From positions 1,426,001 through 1,490,000 of the forward strand of contig CAWDVH010000005.1 of the NCBI GenBank assembly GCA_963805705.1: a stretch of DNA of 64,000 nt, in the 5' to 3' direction. Below the pieces are notes generated by a model. It did not search any database. It was given only the letters and a program-made list of their open reading frames with translations, and was not told the DNA's origin. This stretch comes from CAWDVH01 sp963805705 (GTDB lineage Bacteria; Actinomycetota; Actinomycetes; Streptosporangiales; Streptosporangiaceae). Below are positions 39,715 through 48,996 of this stretch, piece after piece. The position numbers were made by a program, and so were the translations under genes. Positions within the stretch are counted from its first letter, which is position 1, and each line of letters starts with the position of its first letter.

Positions 39715-42172
39715 TCACAATGCCCCGCGCCGCTGGAGGAAGTTCAGCGAAGCCCAGCCCAGCGGCACCGGGAGCCAGAAGGTCAGCGTCCGGAAAAGCA
39801 GGACCGCGCTGAGCGCGGTGGCGCCCGGCAGGCGCGCGGCCGTGCAGGCCGGCGGTCAGCGCCGCCTCGACGGCTCCCAGCCCGCCGGGAGTGGGCACCA
39901 CAGAGCCCAGGGCGCTTCCGGTGAGGTAGACCACCGCGATGCTCGCGATCGGAATTGAGCCGCCCAGCGCCCGGACGCACGCGGCCAGGCACAGGATGTA
40001 GGCGGTGGTCAGCAAAAGCGCCCCGCCGATGCCCTCCGCGAGCTTGGCCGGCCGCTGCGCTACATCGAGCAGCCGCGGGATCACCTGGCCGAGGGCGGGG
40101 CCGACGCGGGACCGGATCAGCTTGCGGCCAGCCGGGAAGGCCAGCAGGACCAGCGCGCCGACGGCCAGCACGATCAGGGCGATATAGAGCCAGTCAGGCG
40201 GGTGCAGCGAATTGCGCTGGGAGGCACCGGTAATGAAGGCGAAGACAACGAGCAGGATCGCATGCAGGGCGAACGCGATGACCTGAGAGACGCCGACGCT
40301 GGCTCCCGCGTCGGCGGGGGCCACGTCGGCCTGGCGCAGGTAGCGGATATTGAGGGCTACTCCGCCCACCGCGGCGGGGGTGACGAGGGTGACGAAGGAC
40401 CCGGCGATCTGGACCAGGAAGGTGCGGACGAAGCGCAGTTTCTCCAGCACGAAGCCGGACAGGGAAAAGGCCGCGCCCACATAAGTGGATACCGACAGGG
40501 CCAGCGCGACCAGGGTCCAGCGCGGGTCGGCGTCCCTGAACAGGCTGGCCATATCGACCTTGGCCAGCTGCCCGATCAGCACATAGGCGGCAACCACGCT
40601 GGCTACCAGGGTCAGGAGCGTGCGCAGGCGGACGCGCTCCAGCTGGACCGGAGCTGCCTCCCCGTCCGGTACCGAGGCCTGCAGGCGCTTCCTGAGCGTA
40701 GGCAGCACATCCTTACGGTGGCGCAAGGCCGCCCGGGTGGAGCGGTGCAGCACAACGGGCTGAAGCAGGGGCACCATCGCCACGAGCTCGCCGCGGCCGA
40801 TCTTCTCCAGGGCCAGGTCGGCCGAGCGATCGGCGCCGACCAGCAGGGCCAGCTCGGCGAGGAGCTGGGTCAGGTCCAGGCGAAGCTGCAGGTCGCTGGC
40901 CGCCACGTCGCCGTTGCCAGGGTCTAGCAGGACGACATCATCACCGGTGCCGTCCGGGCCCTGGCTGCTGAGCATGATGCGGTTGGCGGTCAGCGTCCGG
41001 TGCGTGACGCGATGCGCGTGGAGCGCAAGCACGGTGTCCCACACCTGCCGCAGTTGCGGATCGGTCGGCTCCGCCGCCAGCTCGGCCAGAGTCGTCCCGG
41101 CCTGATAGTCGTTGGCCAGCACGGCCGCTTCAGGGCCGACCTTGATCAGCGCGCGCAGCCGGGGAGTCGAGACTCCGGTGTCCTCCACGGCATAGGTCAG
41201 CAGGGCACGCCGCTCCACGGCCCGCTCCACGGTGAGTGGCGCGCTGCGCGACACCTGAGTCTTCAGCCGCAGGCGGCGGTAGATGCGGTAGAACGCGTCA
41301 GCGGCCTGCTGGTCGCGGTCGAACACGGTCACGTCCAGCCGCTCTCCGCTGCGGGTAGTCGCCGCGTACGTACGGATCTCGTTGCCCGTGTCCCAGATCC
41401 TGCGCATGGCCACGACCGGCGCCCCGACGGCGCTCAGCGCGGCCGCTATGGCGGCCGCGGTCGGGCGCTCGGTGGCAGAGCCCGCCGCGTACCGGAAACC
41501 GGAGCCGATGGCGGAGCCGATCAGCAGCGTGATGACCAGTGACAGCGCGGTCGTGGTCGCTTGCGGCGCCGCCAGGCTCGCCAGCACGTAAAACCCGATG
41601 GCCAGCCAGAACGCAGCGCGCCAGCGAGGGCGGCCGGACAGCCCGATGACGGTGATGTAAGCGACCAGCCCGGCCAGCAGCCCGTCAAGCGCCCTCGGCT
41701 GCGGGGCACCGGCCTGCGGGATGGTCAGCGCCTCGTAGAGCGCGGCCGCCGCGCCATGCCTTAGCCCGATGTTGGCCAGGGCCACCGCCCCGACGGCGAT
41801 CCCGCCCGCCGTCACCGCCTCGGCCAGCCGCCGGGCCTGCCGCCGGAAGAGCGTCCGGACGGCCAGGGCGATCGGCAGGATGAGCAAGGCGACGGGGGCC
41901 AGGAAGTCAACGATCGGCAGCAGCACCTTGGGCAGGAGATTGGTAGCGCCGACCGCGGTGATCTCGACCCCGTGCGCGGTCTCCGGGCCCGCCAGAGCCA
42001 CGACCACCAGCAAGCCGATCTCGACGCATCCGATGACGAAACGCAGCAGGTCGGCCGGGATGCGCACCCGGGACTCAAGATGGTCCTCCACCTGGACCGC
42101 AGGGCCGTCCGCAGCCGAGGACTTCTGGTCCAGGGCGGCTTCCAGCGGCGGCTCTCGTCGGGGCGATGTCAC
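39715..42172 (-). CDS. Kinase-like fold fused to LPG-synthase-type membrane domain, frameshifted near 3' end
   Basis: About 815 residues in corrected form. N-terminal helices (about 45-235) lead to a protein-kinase-like domain (about 255-500) in which HRD becomes THRTLTANRIML and DFG becomes LLDPGNGD. The lysylphosphatidylglycerol-synthase transmembrane domain follows (about 515-815: TLVTPAAVGGVALNIRYLRQ, VVYLTGSALGSVVPTPGGLG). The reading frame leaves the family after LTAGL near 39843. The expected end (LPGATALSAVLLFRTLTFWL, then LPVPLGWASLNFLQRRG) continues in another frame to TGA at 39715. One extra base at about 39842-39845 explains this. In the sequence as given the protein instead runs on to 39185, antisense to the UbiA-like gene. 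Confidence 0.82.
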
Positions 42173-42239
42173 GGCACGATCGTTTCACCTGCTAACAGCC
42201 GTGCGATAGGCGCCCGTCCCAATCGGCGCTAACGCCGGC

Positions 42240-43106
42240 TCAGCCTGGCGACCAGGCAGGCGGCGTGCGGGAGCTCTCCAGCAACTGCCGGTACAGCGCT
42301 GCGGTCTCCGGATGGGGCTCGCCATCCGCGGCGATGTCGCCGATCATGTCCAGGCAGCGGCTCCATGCCTCCCGGACGCCGCTCATGTTCCCGGCGGCAT
42401 GCTCAGCGCGCATGAGGGCCCGCCAGAGCTGCTCGGCGGCGCTGTCGCCCGCCAGCCCTGTCCGTGCGGCACGGGCTGCGGCGGCCGGGTCACCGGCGGC
42501 CAGCTCAATCCCGGACAGCATCTCAGCGGCGTCCACGATCTGCGCCCGGACAGTCTCGATCAGGGCCAGGTCAACCGACCAGTGATAGCAGCCGGTAAAC
42601 GGCTGACCGCGGATCAGCCGCAGTGCCTCCCGCAGGCGCCCGGCGTCACGGGCCTGCATGCCCTCCCTGGTCAGCGCGTCGAACTCATGCCAGTCGAACC
42701 GGGTCTGCGGGTGCAGCGCGTACTGGCCCGCGCCCAGGTGCTCAATCCATTCCCGGTCATCGGGGGCACGGCCGAGCTGGCGGCGCGTCCGGACGAGGAG
42801 CTGGCGGAGTGAATCGCTGGGCTTGGGGTGGTCAGGATCGGCGCCGAGCAGATAGCACAGCTGCCGGTTGGACAGGCCATCCCGGCCGTTGAGGGCCAGG
42901 GCCAGGACCAGCTGGCTCTGCGCGGGCAGCAGGGCACCTGGCGTGCCATTGATGGTCAGGGTCCCGAGGACGCCGATCCGCAGGCTCTCCTCCTCCTGCG
43001 GGGCGCCCTGGGTCTCGGGACCGCCCTGGGTCTCGGGACCGCCCGGATCTCGGAGCCGACGCGGGTCAGCGGCTGCCCGTTCGGGTGCCCGTCTCCCGGC
43101 TGCCAT
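42240..43106 (-). CDS. BTAD-domain C-terminal part of a Tad-locus regulator
   Basis: About 288 residues. After a Gln/Glu-rich linker, ESLRIGVLGTLTINGTPGAL begins a winged-helix domain (QLVLALALNGRDGLSNRQLC, SDSLRQLLVRTRRQLG). It is followed by a bacterial transcriptional activator (BTAD) TPR-like domain to the C-terminus (FDWHEFDALTREGMQARDAG, PETAALYRQLLESS). ATG 43106 is the first plausible start but overlaps the LysM-bearing frame by 41 nt and lacks a strong ribosome site. In related actinobacterial Tad loci LysM and BTAD regions are one long protein, so this is probably its C-terminus separated by a frameshift just after the PAEDW repeats. Confidence 0.75.
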   Translation of the reverse strand: MAAGRRAPERAAADPRRLRDPGGPETQGGPETQGAPQEEESLRIGVLGTLTINGTPGALLPAQSQLVLALALNGRDGLSNRQLCYLLGADPDHPKPSDSLRQLLVRTRRQLGRAPDDREWIEHLGAGQYALHPQTRFDWHEFDALTREGMQARDAGRLREALRLIRGQPFTGCYHWSVDLALIETVRAQIVDAAEMLSGIELAAGDPAAAARAARTGLAGDSAAEQLWRALMRAEHAAGNMSGVREAWSRCLDMIGDIAADGEPHPETAALYRQLLESSRTPPAWSPG

Positions 43107-45214
43107 AGTCCCGCTTGCCAGTCCTCGGCCCTGGCCAGTCTCCTCGGCTCGGCCAGTCCTCGGCCGGCCAGTCCTCGGCCGGCCAGTCCTCGGCCGGCCA
43201 GTCCTCCGCCGGCCAGTTTTCGGCTGGCCCGGTGTCCGGCTGCTGCCAGTCCTCGGCCGGCCAGACTTCCGTCGGCCACGCTTCCGCCGGCCACGCTTCT
43301 GCTGGTCCGGTTTCCGGCTGCTGCCCGTCTTCCGGGGCCGGATCGTGGCCGTCCTGCGGCATTTCGGCCATAGCCGCCCGCATTCCGGGCGAGGGCCACG
43401 ACGAACCGTCATAAGGCGGCGCATCCGCAGCCACGTCGCCGTCCTGCTCCGCGGTGGCGAACAGGCTGGCCAGGGCCAGGTATTCCGCATCGTCCAGTAT
43501 CTGCGGCCATGCCTGCATCTGCAGTGGCGAGATATGCGCCACTATCCTGCCGTGCGCCGCCGGGTCGGCGGCAAGATCGATAGTCGCGGGCCCCGCATGA
43601 CCTTCGGGGGCGGCAGCCGTGCCGGGCACCAGCGCGGCGATGCCAGCGGGGTCACTGGCCAGGTCAAGCAGCAGCGCCAGCTGGCCTGTTGTCGGCGGAA
43701 TCCGGCTGACCAGCAGGGTCAGGGCCCAGTCCTCGTCACCGGGATCGGTCAGGCGGTGGCGCAGGAGGTCAGCGGTTGGGGTCTCGCCCAGCCTGCGCCG
43801 CAGCACTACGGCCTTGGAGGCCAGCAGGTTCAGGGCTTCCTCGAGGGTCTCGCAGCTGGTAGAACGGCCGCCGACCGCGTCAAGCTCAGGGCACCCCACG
43901 AGGATCAGCTCGTACCAGCCCGCCAGCTCGCTGGTCACCAGCTCCGCCGCGGCCGTCGCCAGGAACTGGTCTGCCAGCGCCGGCGGGCCGCTGACCGCGG
44001 TCACGCGCAGATACTCCAGGTCGAGCAGCAGGTAGCCGTCATCGATTGCTCCGACGGTAAAGAGTCCGGGCAGCAAGTCACCGGTTTCGGTCGGCGAGAA
44101 CGGCTCGGCCGGCGCATCGCCGGGCAGGGCCAGGTGCCAGGCCATGCCCTGACGCCCGCCGAGGACGGTGAAGGGCGGCGGCGGCGGCTCGGCGGCGGGG
44201 CCGGCCAGCAGCACCTCCATGCCGGAGGGCAGCAGCCGGAGGCCGGTGACATCGGGAATGGGCTGGCCCGAGGCCAGCAGGCCGGTACCGAGATCGCTGA
44301 GCGCGGCGCGAAGCGCCGTGGCCGGCTGGACCAGGGTCTGGGCCCGAAGCCGCTGCTCGGCTTCCATCACCGGCGCGCTGGCGGGCAGCGGGATCCGCCG
44401 GCCGGGCCGCCGGATCTGCCGCTGCCGGTGCCGCATCCGGGCCAGGGTGACGACTGCTCCGCCCGCCAGCATGCCCCCGGCGAAGATGGCCAGAGCGGGG
44501 ACCTGGGCCGGCTGGCCCGGTGCCGGGCTGGCTGCCGCGGGCGTCCCGCCGGCGGACAGGCCGACCGCGCCCTGCGGAGCGGACGCCGCGGCCTGCGGAG
44601 CGGATGACGCTGACGGGGCCGGACGGGCAGACCTGGCCACCGGCGTGGGAGAGACCGCTGGCCGGGGGCTCGCCGAGGCCCGGCCGCCGGCTCCGGCGCC
44701 CGCATGAGGCCGGCGGAATCGCGGCTCTCGCGACGGATGCGCCCCATGCCGGGGCGGCTCGGCCGTATGCGGTGCTGACGGTCCGGCGGTGCTGGCGGCG
44801 GGGATCTGCAGCACCCAGCCCGGCCAGACCATCGACGGGTCGGTGAAGATGTGCCCGCCGCCCATGTCGTGGCCGAGATTGAGCTTTGCGATCTCGGGAT
44901 ACAGGTCGCCCTGGCCGAGGTACCGCTGGGCCATGGTCCAGAGGCAATCGCCCGGCCGAACGGTTACCAGCTGGTAAAAGCCCATGCTCATCACCTGGGG
45001 ATCGGGTCCGGCGGCGGTGCTGGCCCTGGCCGGGCCAGGCTCGGCCAGGGTCATGTCAGAAGCGGCCAGCGTCGCGTCGGACGGGGGCAGAGTCATGTCG
45101 GGCGAGGTCACGGCCGCACCTGGCGGAGCATCGGCCGGGGCCGCTGACTGGACGGTCACTGCCGCGACGGGTACTGCCTGAGGCACGGACAGCAGGGCCG
45201 CCCGGCCCGCTGAA
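43066..45214 (-). CDS. LysM-containing central part of the Tad-locus regulator
   Basis: Central portion of the same protein, about 710 residues of coherent sequence. It opens with the end of a membrane helix (AGRAALLSVPQAVPVAAVTV) and has a LysM domain (FYQLVTVRPGDCLWTMAQRY, then LGQGDLYPEIAKLN) that should bind peptidoglycan. A Pro/Ala/Ser linker, a further membrane helix (VPALAIFAGGMLAGGAVVTL) and a cytoplasmic region of about 330 residues follow (LLPSGMEVLLAGPAAEPPPP, LLLDLEYLRVTAV, TLLVSRIP). The tail is made of PAEDW pentapeptide repeats and ends at TGA 43066. Upstream in-frame sequence beyond about 45214 is noise; the true N-terminus is in the neighbouring frame. Confidence 0.78.
43155..43330 (-). 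repeat. 15-nt tandem repeats encoding PAEDW pentapeptides
   Basis: Plus-strand unit cagtcctcggccggc is repeated perfectly three to four times from about 43154 to 43210 and then in diverged form to about 43330. The minus strand encodes (N/A)WPAEDWPAEDWPAEDW and variants. Acidic/Trp repeats at the end of the LysM frame could be a protein-protein contact or a disordered tether. Confidence 0.85.
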
Positions 45215-45562
45215 GGTGAGAATCGCCAGCGCGACGAGGCGCCCCGCGGTCGCCTGCAGGCCGCCAAGTCCCAGCCTCGGCGCGTTGCGTCCGCGCAGCG
45301 CGGCCAGGGCCTCAGCGAGCACGGCCACGGTGAACGCCGCCCACGCAATCCAGCTGATATCACGGACCGCGCCAAAGAAGATCGTGCCGTTGTCCCGGCG
45401 CAGCAACGCGCGCTCGAGCTGATGCCAGCCGAGGATATGACGGGGAATCGGCGAGCCGCCCAGGCGGACCAGCAGCAGCGGCAGGCCGACCACCAGCACG
45501 AGCAGCGTGATCAGCGCGGCTATGCCCCGCAGTATCGTGCCGACCCTGCGGCAGCGGCTCAC
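45211..45562 (-). pseudogene. N-terminal part of the Tad-locus LysM/BTAD protein, separated by a frameshift
   Basis: Starts at GTG 45562, which overlaps the TadG stop as GTGA, so this is the authentic gene start. MSRCRRVGTILRGIAALITL begins a first helix (LLVLVVGLPLLLVRLGG), then DNGTIFFGAVRDISWIAWAA opens a second helix, and ATAGRLVALAILTFS starts a third. At about 45205-45220 this helix continues only in the LysM frame (AGRAALLSVPQ). A 1-nt insertion or 2-nt deletion there would restore one gene from 45562 onward. Confidence 0.75.
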
Positions 45563-46035
45563 GCTCCGGGTCCCGTCACGCCCGTGACCAGTTCGGCCGT
45601 TGCCGAGCCCGTCGAGGTCATCGAGTCAATGCCGATGATGGAGAGGATCCTGGTCGGCTCGGTCACCTTGACGGTCACCTGGATCGAATCCGCGCCCACC
45701 GCGATGGCACTGCCCTGGAAGCCCTCGGCCGTCATGAAGTTGGTGGCCGCATCGAGAGCCTGATTGCGCGCGACGGCGAACGAGCCGCTCGTATAGGCCT
45801 GGGCTGGATTCACGATCCCCGCGCCCGCACGGGCCGCCTCCTGGGCAACGGCCGCCGCCCGCTGGCCCTCGGCCAGCTTGGCGCCGCCATCGATGACAAT
45901 CCCCGCTAGCGCCACCAGCCCGATGAACAGGGCCAGCAGCATCAGGGTCAGCGACCCGCGATCATCGGCGGCAGTGGTGTTATTGGCGGCGGTGCCCGGG
46001 GACCTCGGTGGGCTAGCGCTGCCTGCTGACTTCAT
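45559..46035 (-). CDS. TadG/TadE-like pseudopilin
   Basis: About 158-aa Tad-associated protein. A short charged N-terminus ends in DRGSLTLMLLALFIGLVALA, a class-III pseudopilin-like segment with Gly at -1 for prepilin peptidase cleavage, but Met instead of Glu at +5. The exported remainder (IDGGAKLAEGQRAAAVAQEA, AARAGAGIVNPAQAY) matches TadG-like minor pilins. ATG 46035 has GGAAG 6 nt upstream; GTG 46110 is a possible longer start. It follows the TadE gene and overlaps the LysM/BTAD protein start by 4 nt. Confidence 0.8.
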   Translation of the reverse strand: MKSAGSASPPRSPGTAANNTTAADDRGSLTLMLLALFIGLVALAGIVIDGGAKLAEGQRAAAVAQEAARAGAGIVNPAQAYTSGSFAVARNQALDAATNFMTAEGFQGSAIAVGADSIQVTVKVTEPTRILSIIGIDSMTSTGSATAELVTGVTGPGA

Positions 46036-46117
46036 CCGTGGCTTCCGGCTCTCCGGCTCTGGGCGGGCAATCCCCCAGATCGAAGCATCTCCATGGCGTG
46101 TGACAGTCACTGTGACA

Positions 46118-46558
46118 TCACCGGGCCCGGTACGGGTCGAGTGGCGAGGCGAAGCTCGCCGTGAGGGTCTTGCTGCCCGGCAGGCCGGGCAGCAGCAGGT
46201 CGGACAGCGGAACGTGACATGTGACGGTCGCGCTGACGTTGGCTGGCTGGCCAGGCTGGCTGTTCACGAAGGCGGCCGTCGCGTGCACGACGACGGCGGC
46301 CGCCGGGGAGCAATCCAGGCCTTCCTCCGCCAGTTCGGTCTCGGCGGTGGCCCGCGCTGTTGCCATGGCCTGGCCCAGTGTGCGGGAGATCGAAGCCTGC
46401 CGGGCGGCGTCCCTGGCCGCCGCCTGCACTGAGCCGTCGGCGACCGACGTCCGGCCGGCGGCAACGACAAAACTGATCAGCAATAGCACTACGGGGGCGA
46501 GAATCACGAGTTCGAGCGCGGCATTCCCCGCGTCGCCGTCGCGCCTGCGGGGCTGCAT
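46118..46558 (-). CDS. TadE-like pseudopilin
   Basis: 146-aa minor pilin candidate. DGDAGNAALELVILAPVVLL is a TadE signature: Gly before the cleavage site, Glu at +5 and a hydrophobic helix. The exported part has VADGSVQAAARDAARQASIS and two Cys (GLDCSP, VTCHVP) that may form a disulfide. It should be processed by the A24 prepilin peptidase at 53.6-54.4 kb and take part in Tad pilus assembly. Confidence 0.85.
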   Translation of the reverse strand: MQPRRRDGDAGNAALELVILAPVVLLLISFVVAAGRTSVADGSVQAAARDAARQASISRTLGQAMATARATAETELAEEGLDCSPAAAVVVHATAAFVNSQPGQPANVSATVTCHVPLSDLLLPGLPGSKTLTASFASPLDPYRAR

Positions 46559-46576
46559 CTGCGCAGCTCCTTCCGT

Positions 46577-46978
46577 TCAGGGTGTGGTGAACTGCTCGAC
46601 AGGAGCCTGGGCCACCTGGGTGACGGTGATCGGCAGGCCAGGAACGAGAGATGGGACTTTCCCCGTCACGGTGATCTGGACGATGGCTGGCGTGCTGCCC
46701 CGTGTGAATGCGTCCGGCTGGAGCAGGTAACCGGACGCATCCGAGCGAGCGAACGCCAGCGCGGCACTGCGCCCTGCGCCGGGAGGCGCGTGCAGCACCC
46801 TGGCCGCGTCGGCGCCCTGGCGGGCGGCCGCCAGGGCAGCTTCCCTGGCCAGGTACCACAGCGATGCCTGGACGATGACCAGCAGAGCCGCCATGAACAC
46901 CGGCACGATGATCACGTAGCTCAGGATCAGCGCGCCTCGCTCGTTGCCGGACTGCCTGATTCCTGCCGTCATGGACAT
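46577..46978 (-). CDS. TadE-family pseudopilin
   Basis: 133-aa protein with RGALILSYVIIVPVFMAALL at the N-terminus: Gly at -1 and hydrophobic helix, but Ser at +5 instead of Glu, so cleavage or methylation may differ. ASLWYLAREAALAAARQGAD is the typical TadE amphipathic helix. It lies 18 nt upstream of the second TadE gene and 3 nt downstream of the Flp pilin gene, in one operon. Confidence 0.82.
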   Translation of the reverse strand: MSMTAGIRQSGNERGALILSYVIIVPVFMAALLVIVQASLWYLAREAALAAARQGADAARVLHAPPGAGRSAALAFARSDASGYLLQPDAFTRGSTPAIVQITVTGKVPSLVPGLPITVTQVAQAPVEQFTTP

Positions 46979-46981
46979 GGA

Positions 46982-47185
46982 TCAGGGGTTGATTTTGCCC
47001 TCGAAGCCACCGATGGCGCCGGTGAGCCAGGCCGCCGTCGCGCCTGCGGCAGCGACCAGGATCCCGGCGATCACGAGCCATTCGAGGGTGAGCGCGCCGG
47101 ACTCCGGGTTGCCGTCCAGGGCCGCGCGGGCTCGGCAGCGGGCCCGGTCCATCAGGTACAGGGCAGTCGCCCATAACACGTTCAT
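46982..47185 (-). CDS. Flp-type major pilin candidate
   Basis: 67-aa prepilin. After a basic leader of about 30 residues comes ESG/ALTLEWLVIAGILVAA: Gly at -1, Glu at +5, aromatic Trp at +6 and one long hydrophobic helix, the Flp pattern. AGGAGG lies about 7 nt before ATG 47185, the strongest ribosome site in the locus, as expected for an abundant pilin. The mature protein would be about 37 residues. Its position between TadC and the TadE genes fits. Confidence 0.8.
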   Translation of the reverse strand: MNVLWATALYLMDRARCRARAALDGNPESGALTLEWLVIAGILVAAAGATAAWLTGAIGGFEGKINP

Positions 47186-47224
47186 CGCAGGTCCTCCTTC
47201 TCTCGTTCTCGGTGCGCGGCAGGG

Positions 47225-48112
47225 TTATCCCGCGCCGAAAGTGCGGTAGGCGATCGGGAAGATCAGGAGCAGCAGGAATCCGGCGCCCAGCAGGGCGATC
47301 GGGATGACCATCGTGGTGCTGCGCGAGCCGGCCTTGGCCCGATCGGCGGCCAGCGCCTGGGCTCGCATGGAAGTGGCACGCGCAGACAGGGTTTCCAGGA
47401 TCCGTGCGCCTTCCTGCCCGGCGACCTCGGCGATGTCCGCCAGATCCGCGAGCTCGTCAACGCCGATCTCGCGGGCCAGCGCAGCCAGGGCAGACCATGG
47501 CGTGGCGCCCGACCTGCGGGCATGGTCAAGCGTGGCGGCGATCCGCTGGAATGCCCAGCCGCCGCCGATCTCGGCGGCGGCTTCAAGCGCCTCGGTCGGC
47601 CCGGCGCCCGCACCGCGCTCCAGGGATACCAGGTCGAGATAGCTGGTCAGAGCGTGCCGGAAGTCGGCCCGCCGCTCGGCCGCATTGACTCTGGTCACCA
47701 GGTCCGGGGCGAAGAAAAAGAACGCGCCCAGCGCCAGCGTGGCGATGGCTGGGATGGCCACCGGCAGGCTCTTGCCGCCGAGTGCCACTAGTGCCGCGAA
47801 GAACGGCACGACCGCGAGCCCGAGCAAGCCATAGCTAATCTTGCTGGCCAGCCAGGCCTCGCGGTCCTGGCCGAGCAGGGCGAGGTCGGCGGCCGGGACC
47901 GGGAGCCAGGGGGCGACGGCAGCCAGGCGCCGGGCCAGGCGGCGGAATCCGGTCGCGCCGCTCCCATGGATCCCGGTGGATTCGTGCGCAGCGCCCGGAT
48001 CCAGGCGGGCCAGCGCCCCTTCGAGACTGACCCTGGCCGGGAGCAGTTCGCGCACGATCAGGAACATGCCGAGGCCGGCCACGACTCCGGCCACGGTGGC
48101 TCCCAGATTCAC
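47225..48112 (-). CDS. tadC: TadC-like type II secretion F-domain protein
   Basis: 295-aa inner-membrane platform protein. N-terminal helix (LGATVAGVVAGLGMFLIVRE), two central helices (ISYGLLGLAVVPFFAALVAL, AIPAIATLALGAFFFFAPDL), and the T2SF domain YLDLVSLERGAGAGPTEALE, ending in IPIALLGAGFLLLLIFPI. The start GTG 48112 overlaps the TadB stop as GTGA. It pairs with TadB to anchor the TadA ATPase. Confidence 0.9.
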   Translation of the reverse strand: MNLGATVAGVVAGLGMFLIVRELLPARVSLEGALARLDPGAAHESTGIHGSGATGFRRLARRLAAVAPWLPVPAADLALLGQDREAWLASKISYGLLGLAVVPFFAALVALGGKSLPVAIPAIATLALGAFFFFAPDLVTRVNAAERRADFRHALTSYLDLVSLERGAGAGPTEALEAAAEIGGGWAFQRIAATLDHARRSGATPWSALAALAREIGVDELADLADIAEVAGQEGARILETLSARATSMRAQALAADRAKAGSRSTTMVIPIALLGAGFLLLLIFPIAYRTFGAG

Positions 48113-48996
48113 GGCCGCCTCCCCGTGCTGACGAGATCGTCGGCCAGAGTCCGGACGGGCGGCGCGTCCAGGAACCGGCCAGGAGCCGGGATGGTGCCGA
48201 GATGATTCAGCCAGGCCAGCCCGGCCGAGTACAGCACGGCTACGGCAGCCAGCACTACCTGTCCGACGACGGTCCCGTACGGGGCGGAGTAGCCACGGTT
48301 CAGCACGGCGAAGACCGTGAAGCCCACAACGAAGATAGTGATCCACTGGACTGTCGTACGGTGCTGCGCGCGCTCCGCCTCGATCTCGCGCCGGGCGGCC
48401 ACGTCCCTGGAGAGCATGACCGCCAGGGCCGAGAGGACGTCCCGTGACCCGCCCCCGCCGCGGCGGCTGGTGGCGATGAGCAGCGCGGCGGCGATCCGGT
48501 CCCCGGCCGGGTCATCGATGTCGTCGGCGAACGCGCGGATCGCTGCCTCGGTCCCTGCCCCTGACGACAGCCGGGAGGCCAGGGCCATGACCGGCGCTGA
48601 GATTGCCTCCGGGGCCGACCGCGCACTGGCCTCAATGGCGTCCTCCAGGCCGCGGCTGGCGGTCAGCAGGTCGGCGAGGCGCCGGATCCACTGCTCCAGG
48701 CCTTCGAGCATTCCGGTGCGCTTGCGCTGGCCGCTGACCAACGTCAGCTTGGGCAGGAAGATCACTGCTGCTGCCGTCACCACGGCGGCGACCGGCCAGC
48801 GCGTAATGGCCAGGACAATCAGCGCCGCGGGGACGGAGTACAGGATCCTGCGCCGGACGGCATGGTCGTCCCCTCCGCCGAGGATCCGCCGGCGCGGCGG
48901 CCTGCCGGGCGGCGGCTGGCGCCGGAACAGCTCGCGGGCGAATAGCACGATGCCCGCGGCGACTGCGGCCCCGGCCAGGGCCGCCAGCAGGATCAT
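48109..48996 (-). CDS. tadB: TadB-like type II secretion F-domain protein
   Basis: 295-aa membrane platform protein. Helices at about 2-22, 50-85, 215-240 and 245-270 surround a cytoplasmic T2SF domain (GLEQWIRRLADLLTASRGLE, VLSALAVMLSRDVAARREIE). The ATG start 48996 overlaps the TadA stop as ATGA, and its own stop overlaps TadC. The order A-B-C is the standard Tad arrangement. Confidence 0.9.
   Translation of the reverse strand: MILLAALAGAAVAAGIVLFARELFRRQPPPGRPPRRRILGGGDDHAVRRRILYSVPAALIVLAITRWPVAAVVTAAAVIFLPKLTLVSGQRKRTGMLEGLEQWIRRLADLLTASRGLEDAIEASARSAPEAISAPVMALASRLSSGAGTEAAIRAFADDIDDPAGDRIAAALLIATSRRGGGGSRDVLSALAVMLSRDVAARREIEAERAQHRTTVQWITIFVVGFTVFAVLNRGYSAPYGTVVGQVVLAAVAVLYSAGLAWLNHLGTIPAPGRFLDAPPVRTLADDLVSTGRRP

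Noticed and set aside
46081..46125. GTGACAGTCACTGTGAC symmetry upstream of the TadG gene
   Set aside because: The arms do not form a continuous inverted repeat and overlap coding sequence ends; likely chance.
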